Shown here: one piece after another, positions 32,742-43,600 of the stretch | How the letters are laid out: each line of letters starts with the position of its first letter | Numbering within the stretch: the stretch's first letter is position 1 | NCBI GenBank assembly: GCA_011033025.1 | Contig: WFMF01000242.1 | Span: 1-64,000 of the forward strand | DNA from: Beroe forskalii | Lineage: Eukaryota > Ctenophora > Nuda > Beroida > Beroidae | Direction of reading: 5' to 3' | Length of the DNA stretch: 64,000 nt | The notes under the pieces: model-generated | What the model was told of the DNA's origin: nothing | Databases searched by the model: none | The model's input: the letters and a program-made list of their open reading frames with translations, nothing else | Made by a program: the position numbers and the translations under genes

Positions 32742-34576
32742 ATAAGCGGAGGAGATTTCGGCTCACTGATAGGGAACTTGATGACGTTTATGTTCCCCGA
32801 AAGTGTCATTGGGCTGCACAATACGTTGAACCTTGCTCAGATGGGTAAGTGAGACCCAGGCTACTGGATTTGGATCAAATCATTTCAGATAGAAGTTGTT
32901 TTTTCTTCCTTGATATAAACTTGGGAAACTTGTTATTTTGTTAAATTGTCTTCAAATCACCAGGCTGGCGCCCCCTCCTCCAGACCCTTGTTGGAGCTGT
33001 CCTCCCGTCCTTGGTTTACACCACCGAACAGGAGTGCAAGTCAGTGCACCCACTCTCAGAGCTCAAGGACAGGATGTACAAAGGCATGGCTTACTTCCAC
33101 GTCCAGTCAGTGATACCAGATTCGTACGGGTATGGAATGGTGGATTCGCCTGTAGGTCTCATCGGATGGATAGGTAAGTTCTCAAATAGGATGATATCTT
33201 ATTCTCATGCAGATTATAGGACATAGGTACCTTATCTTTTGCAACCGAACTGAAACCCTGAGTTTAATAAATGATGGAATCTAAGATTGATTGTTCCATG
33301 ATTCGATATATCAGGGGCTCGTATACATGTATGTATTCAAATTTCAATTGAATCAATTACCTCGGTTTCTGCTGTGCCCAGGATTTACATACGCCAATGC
33401 AAGTTGTTCAAGAGATTCGAGTAAAACTCCTATGGAAAATCTCCGAGAGGGAATAAGAAACTTTGGGATTGACAACATATGTGCCAACCTTGCCATCTTT
33501 TGGGCTACAAGATGTGCTCAAGCTTCAATGAGGTTTGATAAAAACGTTTTCAAATATGGAATGGAAGGCGGTTTTGCGTTTTTTTTTTTAATTTTCCTTA
33601 TTAGAATCAAATCATATTACTGATACTTGATTCAGGGCAAATAACTCATTCGGGACTGCAGTAGTATCATTCCTTCTCCGCTTGCTGATAGCCATTGATT
33701 TTTTAAGGTGTCAAACCTTCCTAGGATTTATTACGAGTTCCACGCGAATGATCGTGAGCTCCTGGAGAACCTCTCGATTCCGGAAGTCCCTGTTGCGATT
33801 TCTAACTTCCCAAATGAGATAGCCCACATCACCAAGTTTGCTTCTGCTGGAATGTACGGAAACATCAAACAGTGAGTACCGTTCATGATACAAACGTGCA
33901 ATTGTCTAGGACTCTGTGGCTGAAAACATTCGACGAATATGAACTAGAACTTACAATTAACGCAACTAAAATTACTCGTTCAAATTAAAAACCCGACATA
34001 CATATTTTATAGATTTCATATACAGAAATAGAAACATTAGATGAAATTTACCCCACCCCTCTGTTCCTCAGATTCACACCCCCTCATTAGCGAATTGTTC
34101 CTCTGGTTTTCATCCCTCTGTTTGTCAGGTTCACATCCTACTGTTCCTCAAATGTCCTCAACCTTTTGTTTCTCAGCAGTCAGGTTCAAACCCCTCTGTT
34201 TGTCAGGTTCACACCCCATCATTAGCTCATTGTTCCTACATGGTTTTCACCCTTCTGTTCCTTAGGTCCCACCCCCTTATTTCTTAGGTTCATACTTTCA
34301 CATCTCTCTGTTCCTCAGATTTCCACCCCCTAATTAGCTCATTGTTCTTCTGGTTTTCACCCCTATGTTCGTCAGATTCACACCCCTCTGTTCCTCAGGT
34401 TCACACTCCCTCATTAGCTCATTGTTCCTCTGGTTTTCACCCCTATGTTTGTAAGGTTTTCACCCCCTCTGTCTCTCAGGTTCACGTATCATGACCACGG
34501 AGGACACTTCGCACACGAAGACAACGTGGAGGCAGTGGTGGATGACCTGGTTTCTTTCATCTACAAGATAGCGTGA
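32742..34576 (+). CDS. EPHX1-like: Microsomal-type epoxide hydrolase (EPHX1-like), C-terminal half
   Basis: These ER-bound alpha/beta-hydrolase enzymes convert epoxides to diols. Five in-phase exons: 32742-32844, 32964-33173, 33382-33532, 33725-33871, 34480-34576. All three catalytic residues are visible: the nucleophile Asp in ISGGDFGSL, the acid Glu in ISNFPNEI and the base His in GGHFAHED. The lid/cap region shows MYKGMAYFHVQSVIPDSYGY and DSPVGLIGWI, the EPHX1 signature. The protein ends VSFIYKIA, close to where the family ends. The membrane anchor, EHN domain and first strands (about 220 residues of the usual ~455) are missing, so this is either a 5'-truncated copy or the first exons are unrecognised or elsewhere. 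The intron before the last exon is filled with copies of its own acceptor. Confidence 0.88.
34045..34479 (+). repeat. Exon-edge minisatellite carrying a splice acceptor (epoxide hydrolase)
   Basis: About a dozen partial units such as CCCCTCTGTTCCTCAGGTTC, with spacer ATTAGCTCATTGTTCCTCTGG. Many units contain the same polypyrimidine-CTCAG-GTTCAC junction as the real acceptor at 34478-34479, so the intron end is an array of decoy acceptors. Confidence 0.9.
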
Positions 34577-36030
34577 ACTGGGTCAGAGCTGTCGCTGGTG
34601 TGTCGCAGGTCTGTCGCATTTGTGTCGCAGCTCTGTTGCAGGTCTGTCGCAGCTGTGTCGCAGTTGTGTCAGCGAAGTTTGCTTGTAAGATCGAGATGAT
34701 GCCATTGTTACGGAAAAAGATATTGATGACATTGGGTTTTATCAATTAATTTTGAATGAATTTTACTGTTCTTATATTAGTTTTCAATAATTTTAATCCT
34801 TTATTTTGATTTTTTAATCTTTTTCTTGATCATGTTACTAAAGTAAATCTGTAAGGTTGCGCAGCTATTTTTGATGTTGTATCATAGACTGTAGACATGA
34901 AGAAGGTATTGAATCTTAATAGAATTTTTGATTGCATTTTATTAGAAATTTTTTGTATCACTATTTGCTTTTTAGAAATATTGAACTATTCAGATATTTA
35001 AATTATTTCGCAATACATAGCTGTTTTAAATTTATTAAAGTATTGATGCCGTTATTTTATATCTTGTCGTGAATTGTCAAACTTTCCACATTTAATCACC
35101 CTTTTCGTCCATGATTTTAATTGGAGATCATTTGCTTAATTTATCAAAAAAAAGTAAGAGGGATTGAGATGATATTGCTACAGGACCTCTCAAACGAGTA
35201 CAATGATATTATTATTTAACTATCGTAAATAAGATTCTCACACGCATACCTTGGACCTAATACTTTAATACAGTTTGTGATTTTATTGTATTTACTAACG
35301 TGAAGATAAATATATAGGTACATTTCATTTCATGTAAATAACATGCAAACATCCCTCAATCCTACCTTCATACCTCCCTCGCCCATCTTTTTCTCTACAC
35401 TCAGCACATCATTCATCATAGAGTGATGTCATTATCACAGTTCGGAACAGTGAATTGATGACTTGCATAGAACCAACTACCTTTTTGGGGCTATGTGCGT
35501 GTGTGTTGGTCATCAAATCACGCCTCGCACATTCATAAACTCATACATTATATTGATTATTATTGATATTGTGTGTAGCAAACAGTTCAGTAAGCCAGTA
35601 GAAGTGGACATTTGCGCCTTTTGATATTATGGGCTTTGTTCAAGTGAATTTAATGGTTAATAATATGGCGCTTATTATGTTGTCGTGATAATATGTGCTA
35701 TTGTCTTTTCAAATGGTGCTCCATTAATAGCAAGGCACTTATTAAAATGCTGTGACCTTCGGGGTCGATGCAAGAAATAAGGCTTCTGACAAAATCTGTA
35801 TCATTGTATCACTTTAATATCGTAATAATAGGCTAATAAGGATCCAATTATCAAGAAGCCACTTTAACAATGACTTCATGTCAACAATCAACATGCAATC
35901 ATGCGCCTTTTTAAATATATCGCTATTGTCACATAGCTTGCTGGGTGATAGCAGCCTAGTTTGTACTTTCTAATCTTTACTCAAATGATTGGATTGCAAA
36001 TAAATGAAAGCCATATTAAATAATCCCTCT
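34577..36030. other. Intergenic, no gene seen
   Basis: AT-rich sequence between the epoxide hydrolase and CTU2. A short GTGTCGCAGCTCTG-type repeat follows the stop at 34,590-34,670. One copy of the dispersed TGATAATGACATCA motif lies at ~35,428-35,446 (inverted). No other structure noted. Confidence 0.5.
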
Positions 36031-36039
36031 TTACGCCTA

Positions 36040-36215
36040 GCCCCAGGTATTGCAGACAACTGAAATCATTTCACTCCCTCCCTCCCTCAACCTTGATCTA
36101 GGTATTGCAGACACCTGAAACCCATTTCAATCCCTCCCTCATTCTAGGTCTAGGTATTGCAGACAACTGAAACCATTTCACCCCCCTCCCTCCCCCATTT
36201 GAGGTCTAGGTATGT
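36040..36215 (+). repeat. Exon-edge repeat upstream of CTU2 exon 1
   Basis: Three units of about 50-55 bp (GGTCTAGGTATTGCAGACAA, CTGAAACCATTTCACTCCC) and a fourth partial unit that runs into the first CTU2 exon as GGTCTAGGTATGTGCAG. Each unit has an acceptor-like pyrimidine-GCAG. Confidence 0.85.
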
Positions 36216-36267
36216 GCAGCACTGCAGGGTTCGGAGCTGGGTGTTGTTCGAACAGGACGGTGTTGCC

Positions 36268-39200
36268 ATGACAACACGACGACAGACAAACAACGTCCGT
36301 ACTAAGCTGTGTTTCAAGTGCAAGACAGGGGATCCCTTTGTGGTTATCCGGAACGGAGACCCTTTCTGTGGGCCGTGTTTTGACGCGTATCTCATCCACA
36401 AGTTCAGACAGGTCAGTAGGGGAGCGACCGTCAATTTTTGGGCATTGCCTCATGATCATAATAATTAATATTTAACTTTTTGTCATCCATCATTATCGAT
36501 AATTCTTTAAGTAATATCAACAACTTAAAATCAATCAAATAATTCAGTCGTCTGCCAAAATCTGGCAGTGGATTTAGTTACTAATCCGTTTGATTTTGTA
36601 GGTACATCATCAGTTTTTATTTATTTCATCCCATCACCCACCATGTACACTGTACGTTGTGTACATTTAGTGTACATCATTGACTCAATAACTGTACACT
36701 GTGTATACAATTTGTGTACGTAAGTTTAATCTTTGCCATGCACTGGAGTCCAGGCAATGAGTAACACACTCTGTAACCCCTCGTGATTTGAATATTATGA
36801 TGTTTCACTCACTATTTATTCCATTTCATTTTGTCGCTCTTGGGCCAAAGGCGGGGGAATATTACGTCATTATCATGGAATAAGTGAGCGATTGATGAAG
36901 TAAAACTACACTATATGTTGCTTGCACTAAATTATGTGAGACGTGAGTCACATAATAATATTTTGATTTCTGTCCATTATTCATTTATTCAGTTGCGTCA
37001 ATTACACCACGTGTACACAACAAGCTAACATTTGATAGGAATGTCAGGGATAATTCAGAGTCCACTCAGAGTAGGAAGCATGGCTTTTATTATCTTACTT
37101 TTCACGAAAGTTAAAGAACCAGTCCATGAATAATAAAAGTCACGTATAATAGAGTAATATAGGTCATATAACTAACGAAATTTTCTAATTCTACCTGCAG
37201 TAGTGCAATTTGATTACACTTTATTCTACATTATTATTATACTACGCTTTTTCAAAAAATTTAACTTTAATATATGCCAAGAAACAACACACTCACACCA
37301 CTGTTTTTATAGTAGAACTCTGTATTTAACGCAGGTATCGTCTGAAGGTTATGTCTGACACTTGTCGCTCTCGAATAGCAGGCGGATAGAAATCAGCAAT
37401 TCTCCATTCTAAGCTATGGTAATAACGTCAGTTTCAGGCGTCTATTGCTTAACTGCAACCTTCTCAACCTACCTCCCCGGTGGTGATAATAATTATGCCA
37501 TATAAGGTAGTGCATGAAATCTCCTGCTCTCATCATTACCCATGATAATGACGTAACGTTCACCAGCCTAGTGGTAGTGTCTGAAACAAAACCTGGAACA
37601 TTAAATGCCATATTCTATAAGGTAGTATCATAGTTGAAAAAAAAATTGACTGGGGAACTGACGGTATCCGAAATTCAGATTATCTTAACTGAAATTTAAC
37701 AAAAAACAACTAAAATCTCGAGTTGTCAGGAAAGCCGAAGTAACTTTAATTCTGCTCAAGTACTGTCATCTGGACTGGAACGTCGCTCTAAACAACCGGA
37801 CGTTATTTTCAGGGTCTGAAGGTATAAAACTCTGTACCTTGGTGATACATATTCCCTACTTTTTTCAGGGTCTGGGTGACGGTAACCCAACTTCTTTTTC
37901 ACCAGCCTAGTGGTAGTTTTCAGGGTCTTGGTAAGCACAAAGTCCTGTACCTGGTGATACATATTCCCTAACTCCCCTTCTTTTCAGGGTCTAGGTAAGC
38001 ACAAAGTCCTGTACCCTGGTGAGACATATTCCCTAACTCCCCCCTCTTTTCAGGGTCTGGGTAAGCACAAAGTCCTGTACTCTGGTGAGACATATTCCCT
38101 AACTCCCCCTCTTTTCAGGGTCTAGGTAAGCACAAAGTCCTGTACCCAGGCAAGACATATTCCCTAACTCCCCCCTCTTTTCAGGGTCTGGGTAAGCACA
38201 AAGTCCTGTACCCGGGTGATACATTGCACTCCTTGATAGTATTGTTTTCGTGGCACAACTGTGCAATTAATTAAAAGATGTATCTATAATTAATAAGTTT
38301 CAGGGGTCTGGGTAAACGCTAAGTCCTGTACCTGGTGAGACATATTCCCTAACTCCCCCTCTTTTCAGGGTCTGGGTAAGCACAAAGTCCTGTATCCTGG
38401 TGAGACATATTCCCTAACTCCCCCCTCATTTCATGGTCTAGGCAAAGTCCTGTCCCGGGGAGACTCCCTAACTCCCCAACCGGTAGCAAAGTCCTGTACT
38501 AACTTTCCCTAACTCCCCCTCTTTTCAGGGTCTGGGTAAGCACAAAGTCCTGTCCCCTTGGAGACATATTCCCTAACTCCCCTTCTTTTCAGGGTCTGGG
38601 TAAGCACAAAGTCCTGTACCCGGGTGAGACAGTCCTGCTCCACATTCCTGGTACAGCCCCCTCCCTTGCCATGCTCCACCTCATGGCTACCGGCTACGAT
38701 CAGGCCTCCCACAAGAAGATCACTGCGCTCCCTAAAATCATCATTATCGACGACAGCACTCTCTTTGACATCGGCGAGAGTCCTGTTCCAGAATTATTGA
38801 GGGTTATAGACAGGCTTCCTGATATGCCTAAGCAGACGTTTATTGTGCCCTTTCCGATGGTGTTCATGGATGGTTTTGAGGATGTTTGCCGGGAGTTTTG
38901 TTCAGAAAATAGTGAAAGAAGTATCGTCGATTTGAATGAAGCGTGTGACAATCACTCGGAATTGGTAGAAAAAGCTCGTGCTACCTTTGCTGGAATGTCA
39001 ACAGCTTCCGCAAGAGAAGACGTACATAGATCACTCCACCTTAAGATCCTGCACAGCTTGGCTCGAGTACTCAACTCAACCAAGATCATGCTGTCCGAAA
39101 CGTCTCTTGACCTGGCCAGTCGACTCCTAACTTCAGTCTCAATAGGGCGTGGACCACACATTCCTAACGAAACTAACTACCTCGATACCAGAATACCAGG

Positions 39201-39627
39201 GCTGCTGTTTCTACATGCCATGCGAGAGTTTACTCCTAAGGAATGTACGTTTTACCTCCAGAGATTGCAGATAAATCCCATCACTATTGTCAATCATTCG
39301 ACCCTGTTAGACCCCATAGTGGGTAGTGTCAATGTCCTATCAGAGACATTCATCAGCGGGCTTCAGCGCGAGTTTTCCTCTACAGTCAGTACCGTAATGA
39401 AGACTGCCGCCAAGTTAGAAGCTATTGAGGGCAGTCCCAGTCAATGTCAGCTATGTTACCTGCCGATTAACAGAGATTTAACTCAATCGCTCGGTGATTT
39501 GAACTTGGTTTCTGGAAGTTATTGTTTAGGGTGTACCATAGCAATGAGTGAGTGTGGGGCAAAAGCGCTGGAAAATGTTCAAAGGATCTCGAATCGTGAT
39601 GTTCTGGATGAATATTTAATTGAGTAG
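36268..39627 (+). CDS. CTU2: Cytosolic thiouridylase subunit 2
   Basis: CTU2 (NCS2 in yeast) pairs with CTU1 to put sulfur, taken from Urm1, on wobble U34 of tRNA-Lys, -Glu and -Gln in the cytosol. Two exons, 36268-36411 and 38593-39627, join in phase 0 into 392 residues (human protein 515). Exon 1 has LCFKCKTGDPFVVIRNGDPF followed by CGPCF, the two N-terminal CxxC pairs. Exon 2 starts GLGKHKVLYPGETVLL as in orthologues, then a degenerate P-loop region, SIGRGPHIPNE and MREFTPKECTFY, the conserved TSTVSTVMKT-like block (FSSTVSTVMKTAAKLE), and C-terminal CQLCYLP and CLGC pairs. The start is the first ATG before the CxxC block. Its single intron is packed with copies of the exon-2 acceptor and holds a MITE-like element. 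The protein is short mainly in the central loops, and nothing is broken. Confidence 0.95.
36862..37556. mobile_element. MITE-like element in the CTU2 intron
   Basis: Ends TTACGTCATTATCATGG and its complement CCATGATAATGACGTAA face each other 695 bp apart. The same terminal motif bounds the element at 62,083-62,487 and occurs singly elsewhere in the window. No ORF inside is recognisable. Confidence 0.6.
37800..38592 (+). repeat. Exon-edge minisatellite carrying acceptor, mini-exon and donor (CTU2)
   Basis: About eleven units of ~60-65 bp precede exon 2. A typical unit is TTTTCAGGGTCTGGGTAAGC, then ACAAAGTCCTGTACCYG, then GTGAGACATATTCCC. It copies the real acceptor and the first ~30 coding bases of exon 2, followed by a donor-like GTGAGA that also exists inside the real exon. 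Each unit could in principle be read as a ~31-nt micro-exon. Confidence 0.92.
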
Positions 39628-40655
39628 AGTTCATCAAATTCTTGTTTTCCTGTCTTTTAGCTCTAACTAATCAATCAATCCCGTAACCATCAGCATTTGA
39701 AATTAGGCTTCTTTTTTACTTACCTTTGTCGTTTTCCGGTGAGCTAAATGGGTGCCCTGGCTCTGCGGTACGTTTATAAAGAAATTAAAACTGAGGGTTT
39801 CTGTTCAGGCCATTGCTATTGCGGTATAATAAAATGTGTGAAAGCCAAGATTAGGTTTTGAACTTGGGTCGAATCTAGTGGGGTAATATTAGCGCAATTT
39901 GTACTAGCAAATTTACGCTTCATAATAGGGTTCATTGCGCGAGAAAAACGCGCGCACGTACGTACGTACGTATGCGCGCGCGTGCGATCCGTAAGTTACG
40001 TACGCCGTAAGTAACGTACGCATTTATTTCTGCATGATCAAATCTATCAAGGACGTCACGTCCAATGTCCTGACTTGAAAGATAATGCCGGGTTAAAGAA
40101 ATCTCCCAATTTTGTTCATTTTCAAATTCATTTTGGACGCCTGAATATTTCCCAATTTTGTTCATTTTGTTGTTGGACAAAGTGACGTCCAAATGTGGAA
40201 CGTTGCGCCGCGCGCGCGAGGGTAGGGTAACATCCTACGATACTGAATATCAATTGAAAATTCTGGTCCATTTTCGACTGTGTTATACAAATTTGGATTC
40301 AACGACTCCATTGATATTTTGGCAGCAAATAAATGCATTCACTTGAAAAGAAAACGACGGACATAAATTTCCAAAAACAAACAAACAAATACAAGCATAA
40401 AATTCTGATCAATATTTCAAACATTTCATTTCGAAATAAATGAGGTATGCTATCTGTTAAACGAAATAAATAAAACCAAACTAAAATTAAAATTATTGCC
40501 ATTTCAAAATCAAATCAATAATAGTGATACTAAACGTATTAAATTTTCAGCCATTATAATCACAGAATTATGATTACAATTTAAATAAATATGGTCAAGA
40601 GAAGAATAAAAACTTAATTACATAATATTTACCAGCCCGAAATTAATATATCTGA
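39628..40655. other. CTU2 3' flank and convergent intergenic region
   Basis: Between the 3' ends of CTU2 (plus) and the JmjC gene (minus). It contains a CpG-rich (ACGT)n/(CG)n patch at 39,945-40,020 and a direct repeat of CCCAATTTTGTTCATTTT at about 40,107 and 40,150. No gene seen. Confidence 0.5.
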
Positions 40656-43600
40656 TCACGTTTCACCTTCTGAAGGAGAAATAACGTCCCTGATGTAATC
40701 TGTAAACTGAGAAAACATATCTGAGAATGAGTTCGATTCCTTGAAACCTTGCATTTTCAACCATTCCATCACTGACTCTGCTGCCTCGATCTCTTCTTTT
40801 TCTGACTCCGTTACTACCTAAAATTCGCGGTTAAACCCATCGTAGCATCATCAACCAAACATAAAAAACATCAAATTGAAAACAAGCAGTTTGAATCACG
40901 TCAGAATAAAAAATCTTTTTTTCTGTCAGAAAATGCGTTTTCATGAAGATGCTTTTAGAAAGATTCCGCCCACGGATCAGGTCTTATCTCAGGAGGAATG
41001 AACACACATATCAGTTAGGGATCGTTCACATATTACGTAATCACCTAGGGGGAGGGGGGTTCCGAATGATTACGTTACCTTACATGTTATTGTAACAAAT
41101 ACAACTACTGTAAACTTGATTACGAGGGGGCCGGGGAGGGGGGTTAAAATCGGCCAAAAATTGATTACGTAATATGTGAACGATCCCTTACCTCAGGAGG
41201 AATGTAGTAGAATTCCTGCTCACAGAAATCATACATTTCGTCGTCCAGAGTGGGAGCATCTACAAAGTGGGAGACAGCCTTCATCTGATCGTCAGAGGAA
41301 GCAGACACCTCAGCCAGGGTAATAAGCAGGTCTGAGTCTGTGTCTAGGGAGCGAGCTATCAGGGCTGCCCATGCTCTCGTATACTGGGGAAAAGAGGGGA
41401 TATAGTGAAGGGAGCGGTTCGGGGGTGGGGGGGGGGGGTAAAGTGGGTTCATTGAAGGGGAGGGGGCGGGAATGTGTAATGGGTTGATAATTCATGAAAG
41501 TTACCTGTCGTCTGGTTTCACAACAATTTCACAATTCACAATTTTAATGACAAAACATGTAAAAGAACTTACTTTGCATTCTGTGATATCCCATTTTTTG
41601 GTAGAAAAGAGGAGCTGAATGAACTGACTGTATGTCCACCCTTGAGGCGGCTCCTCGTCATTCTGGGGAACGAATGAAATTATGTAAGGAGTGTGCGCTG
41701 GTTTTAGATATGTCACACCACACCCAGTTCCACCAGTACCAGTACATCATCTCCGATGATGCAAATTCATCAAGCCATTACGGATCGTTCACAATTTTTG
41801 GCCGATTTTGTTTTTTGGCAAACCTCTTCCAAACGTTCGGCCCAATCCTCCCACAAGTTCTCCAATTCCGACCTTATGATGTGCGGTGTTGCGTATCCCA
41901 CGTCGAAAAACAAGTCGTCTGCTTTGTGGTTCCAGGCCTGGGAAAATTTGACCGTGAAATTATATATCTACAGCATGTTTACATGTTTAGGAGTTTAGGA
42001 GGCAAATTATCTAACGATTTTCAGATACGAGAAAATTCTTTTCGGGAGCTTTCGAAAATCTTGTGATTAAATTGTCGTCAGTAGAGAGTGATTTTAGACC
42101 CAGCTCTGATGACTGATATGTTATGAAATAAGAGAAGGTTAATTCACTCACCACATTATAGTCAGATATAGTTGACGTATTATCGGGCACACAATTCTCC
42201 AGGCTTTCCATTGAGAAGTCGACTGTAGGGTCCCATAGGATTGTCACGGATATGCTCCTACCGTACGATCTGACCTGTGTGAAATCTTCTCAATTTCACG
42301 GGGATGGAGTTCTTAATCCACTTCAGCAGTCATTGATTTGATGTTCAAATCTTGTCAATATTTATTTACAATCAATGATAAGGTGGGCACTATAACTCCC
42401 ACGCGAGAGTCTGATAATACTGAGTCGCACGCAATGTTTTGATTAGAAACACAGCCGTTTTAACATCTGCGTCATGGCTGATGAGGCATGAGCAAATTAC
42501 CTGATGCATGTACTGGGAAGGTATGAAGATACAGTCCCCAGGGTATAACATGTCCCACTGATAGTCAACGTCAGAAACACCACTCTCCGTTCTCATGTCA
42601 ACATAATTCTGAAATTGGGCAGTTTCCTTTAAACTTATACTGAGGTTCTGATCATAATTGATCCAAAAAAATATTGAGGGGGGAATGAAGAAGTTGAGAC
42701 TGCTGTTTTTTGAAGCACTATGGTGGAATTAAGTGCGTCAAAAGTTTTCTATTTCTATGGTAGAAATTAGAAGGTACTTCAGCAATAAATTTTCAGCGAA
42801 ATTCGACTTCTCGGCGCGCACAGTCAAGATCTACAAAGAATCAGCTACGCGCGCTTCTTGATTGCTATTTCCGCGCCGTTACGACCACCAAAAAGTCACA
42901 AGTTTTTCGCGTGCATTGGTATTTCTTATTATCAGGGACACACGTCAAATGCCGCAAGTTTTTATTTTGTACAAAATGTAGATTTTTGACCGCATTTTCT
43001 CAAATTTTCAGCTTTTAATAATAAAGGCTGTTCCATAACCTGATTTATACTCGGACAGAAGTTGGATCCGGTGTGCTCCTGTCGATCCATGTTCAGTTTG
43101 TGGTACTGGTCCGGATGAATCATGAAGAATGACTTCTTACCTGAGGAATGGATATCAGGATATGTGTACAATAAATGTAGAAAATGTATGCAATGCTCTC
43201 TGTGTACACAGTGTATAGGCACAAGTGAGGGATTAATTCGGATGGTAACCGATGGGAATTAGATTCGACAACAAATACTCCCAAATACCCCCAAATAAGG
43301 GGATGCAAATAAGCAGGAAAATGATTACGACAAGTCAATATCTTACTTAATTGATTTTATAACCTGCAATGAGGCAGTGAATGTTATGATCGGCATCGAA
43401 GTGCACTTGGGACGCCGTGTTTCCAGACGCCATCCAGAAATTAAGTTCCTGATGAATAAACAGTTTAATTTGAACTTTGAATGTAAGTTCCTACAACCAC
43501 AAAGAGTAGTCCAAAAAGTAGGTTAATTATTAGTTAATCAGTAAATAATATATCTATGTCCTATGAGCTGTCAATGAGCTGTTTATTGCTGCTAGACAAG

